This document shows, one piece after another, positions 63,834-64,000 of a stretch of DNA of 64,000 nt (positions within the stretch are counted from its first letter, which is position 1; each line of letters begins with the position of its first letter). The notes beneath the pieces were generated by a model. It did not search any database, was not told where the DNA came from, and saw only the letters and a list, made by a program, of their open reading frames with translations. The position numbers were made by a program, and so were the translations under genes. The DNA lies in assembly GCF_018842675.1 (NCBI RefSeq), contig NZ_JAGTWO010000004.1, positions 2,852,001-2,916,000 of the forward strand, in the 5' to 3' direction. Source of the stretch: Candidatus Pantoea bituminis. Its GTDB lineage: Bacteria > Pseudomonadota > Gammaproteobacteria > Enterobacterales > Enterobacteriaceae.

Positions 63834-63857
63834 AATCAGACAGACAAAGCAGCTGCG

Positions 63858-64000
63858 TTACACGCTTTTTGCTTTGCAACCTTTTGACATTAATTCCATT
63901 GCCAACGCATATAAACGACGATCTTCCTGATCACAGGGCTCATCTTCCGCATAACAGCCGATCATTGAGGCAATCTTATCAGCTGATAAGCTTTCCCCAT
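63858..64000 (-). CDS. C-terminal part of an unrecognised small protein (partial)
   Basis: A frame from the right edge encodes at least 46 residues (GESLSADKIASMIGCYAEDE..., ending GCKAKSV). Three cysteines and a helical look are all I can state. The terminator 25 bases beyond the stop supports a real gene. Confidence 0.55.
   Translation of the reverse strand, partial: GESLSADKIASMIGCYAEDEPCDQEDRRLYALAMELMSKGCKAKSV

Overview
The window looks like a chromosomal segment of an enterobacterium of the Erwiniaceae type (Pantoea/Erwinia-like). The evidence is direct: the gene order secF-secD-yajC-tgt-queA-acpH ... proY-brnQ ... phoR-phoB-sbcD-sbcC ... mak-rdgC-ppnP-aroM ... yaiA-aroL-yaiI-proC ... 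psiF-iraP is the E. coli 8-9 min region read in the opposite direction, with protein lengths that often match to the residue (BrnQ 439, PhoB 229, QueA 356, YaiA 63). ERIC elements, Pho boxes and LldR-type operators are also enterobacterial. Genus assignment is inference.

Layout. 0.2-5.8 kb: SecDF-YajC translocase accessory genes with the queuosine genes tgt and queA; an ERIC repeat lies between the last two. 5.9-9.3 kb: acpH, a YbdG-type mechanosensitive channel, an inositol-monophosphatase-family enzyme and a decayed histidine acid phosphatase. 9.9-14.2 kb: proline-type and branched-chain amino acid transporters and a YxjG/YxjH-type methionine synthase with possible MetJ boxes. 14.3-22.5 kb: a PstS-like phosphate-binding protein, phoR-phoB with a Pho box, then sbcD-sbcC. 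22.5-30.4 kb: accessory block with a TolA-like lipoprotein, an AraC regulator, an APH-type kinase, an ethanolamine-type permease, and a sugar/sugar-acid module (GntR regulator, ManD/RspA-type dehydratase, PTS EIIBC). 30.7-38.3 kb: mak, rdgC, ppnP, then an AroM-DUF1177-OPT transporter operon with an IclR regulator, then yaiA and aroL. 38.6-44.7 kb: DUF2076, yaiI, DUF421 pair, proC, a Rieske-FAD reductase, psiF, iraP (phoA is missing between them) and a tiny Gly/His-rich lipoprotein. 45-55.9 kb: lacZ, an MdtG-like pump, several small proteins, a CHASE4-PAS-GGDEF-EAL protein, a CPBP protease and osmC. 56-64 kb: the lldPRD lactate operon with two operators, a CynX-type transporter, a LysR regulator, a Tat-exported amidohydrolase, and three tandem ERIC elements.

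The most striking overall property is technical or evolutionary. At least thirteen otherwise well-conserved genes are each broken by a single missing base, nearly always in a short homopolymer (GGGG, GGGGG, AAAAA, CCCCC). These include genes expected to work together (lldP and lldR) and housekeeping genes (sbcD, rdgC). I read this mainly as homopolymer undercalling in the source sequence rather than real gene decay; the phytase fragment (nonsense codon plus lost 3' half) is the clear genuine pseudogene. lacZ has two indels of the opposite sense and could be either.

Functionally the window is mostly core metabolism and stress response. The best candidate for an undescribed system is the AroM-DUF1177-OPT transporter operon under an IclR regulator, inserted in the classical aroL-yaiA-aroM locus.
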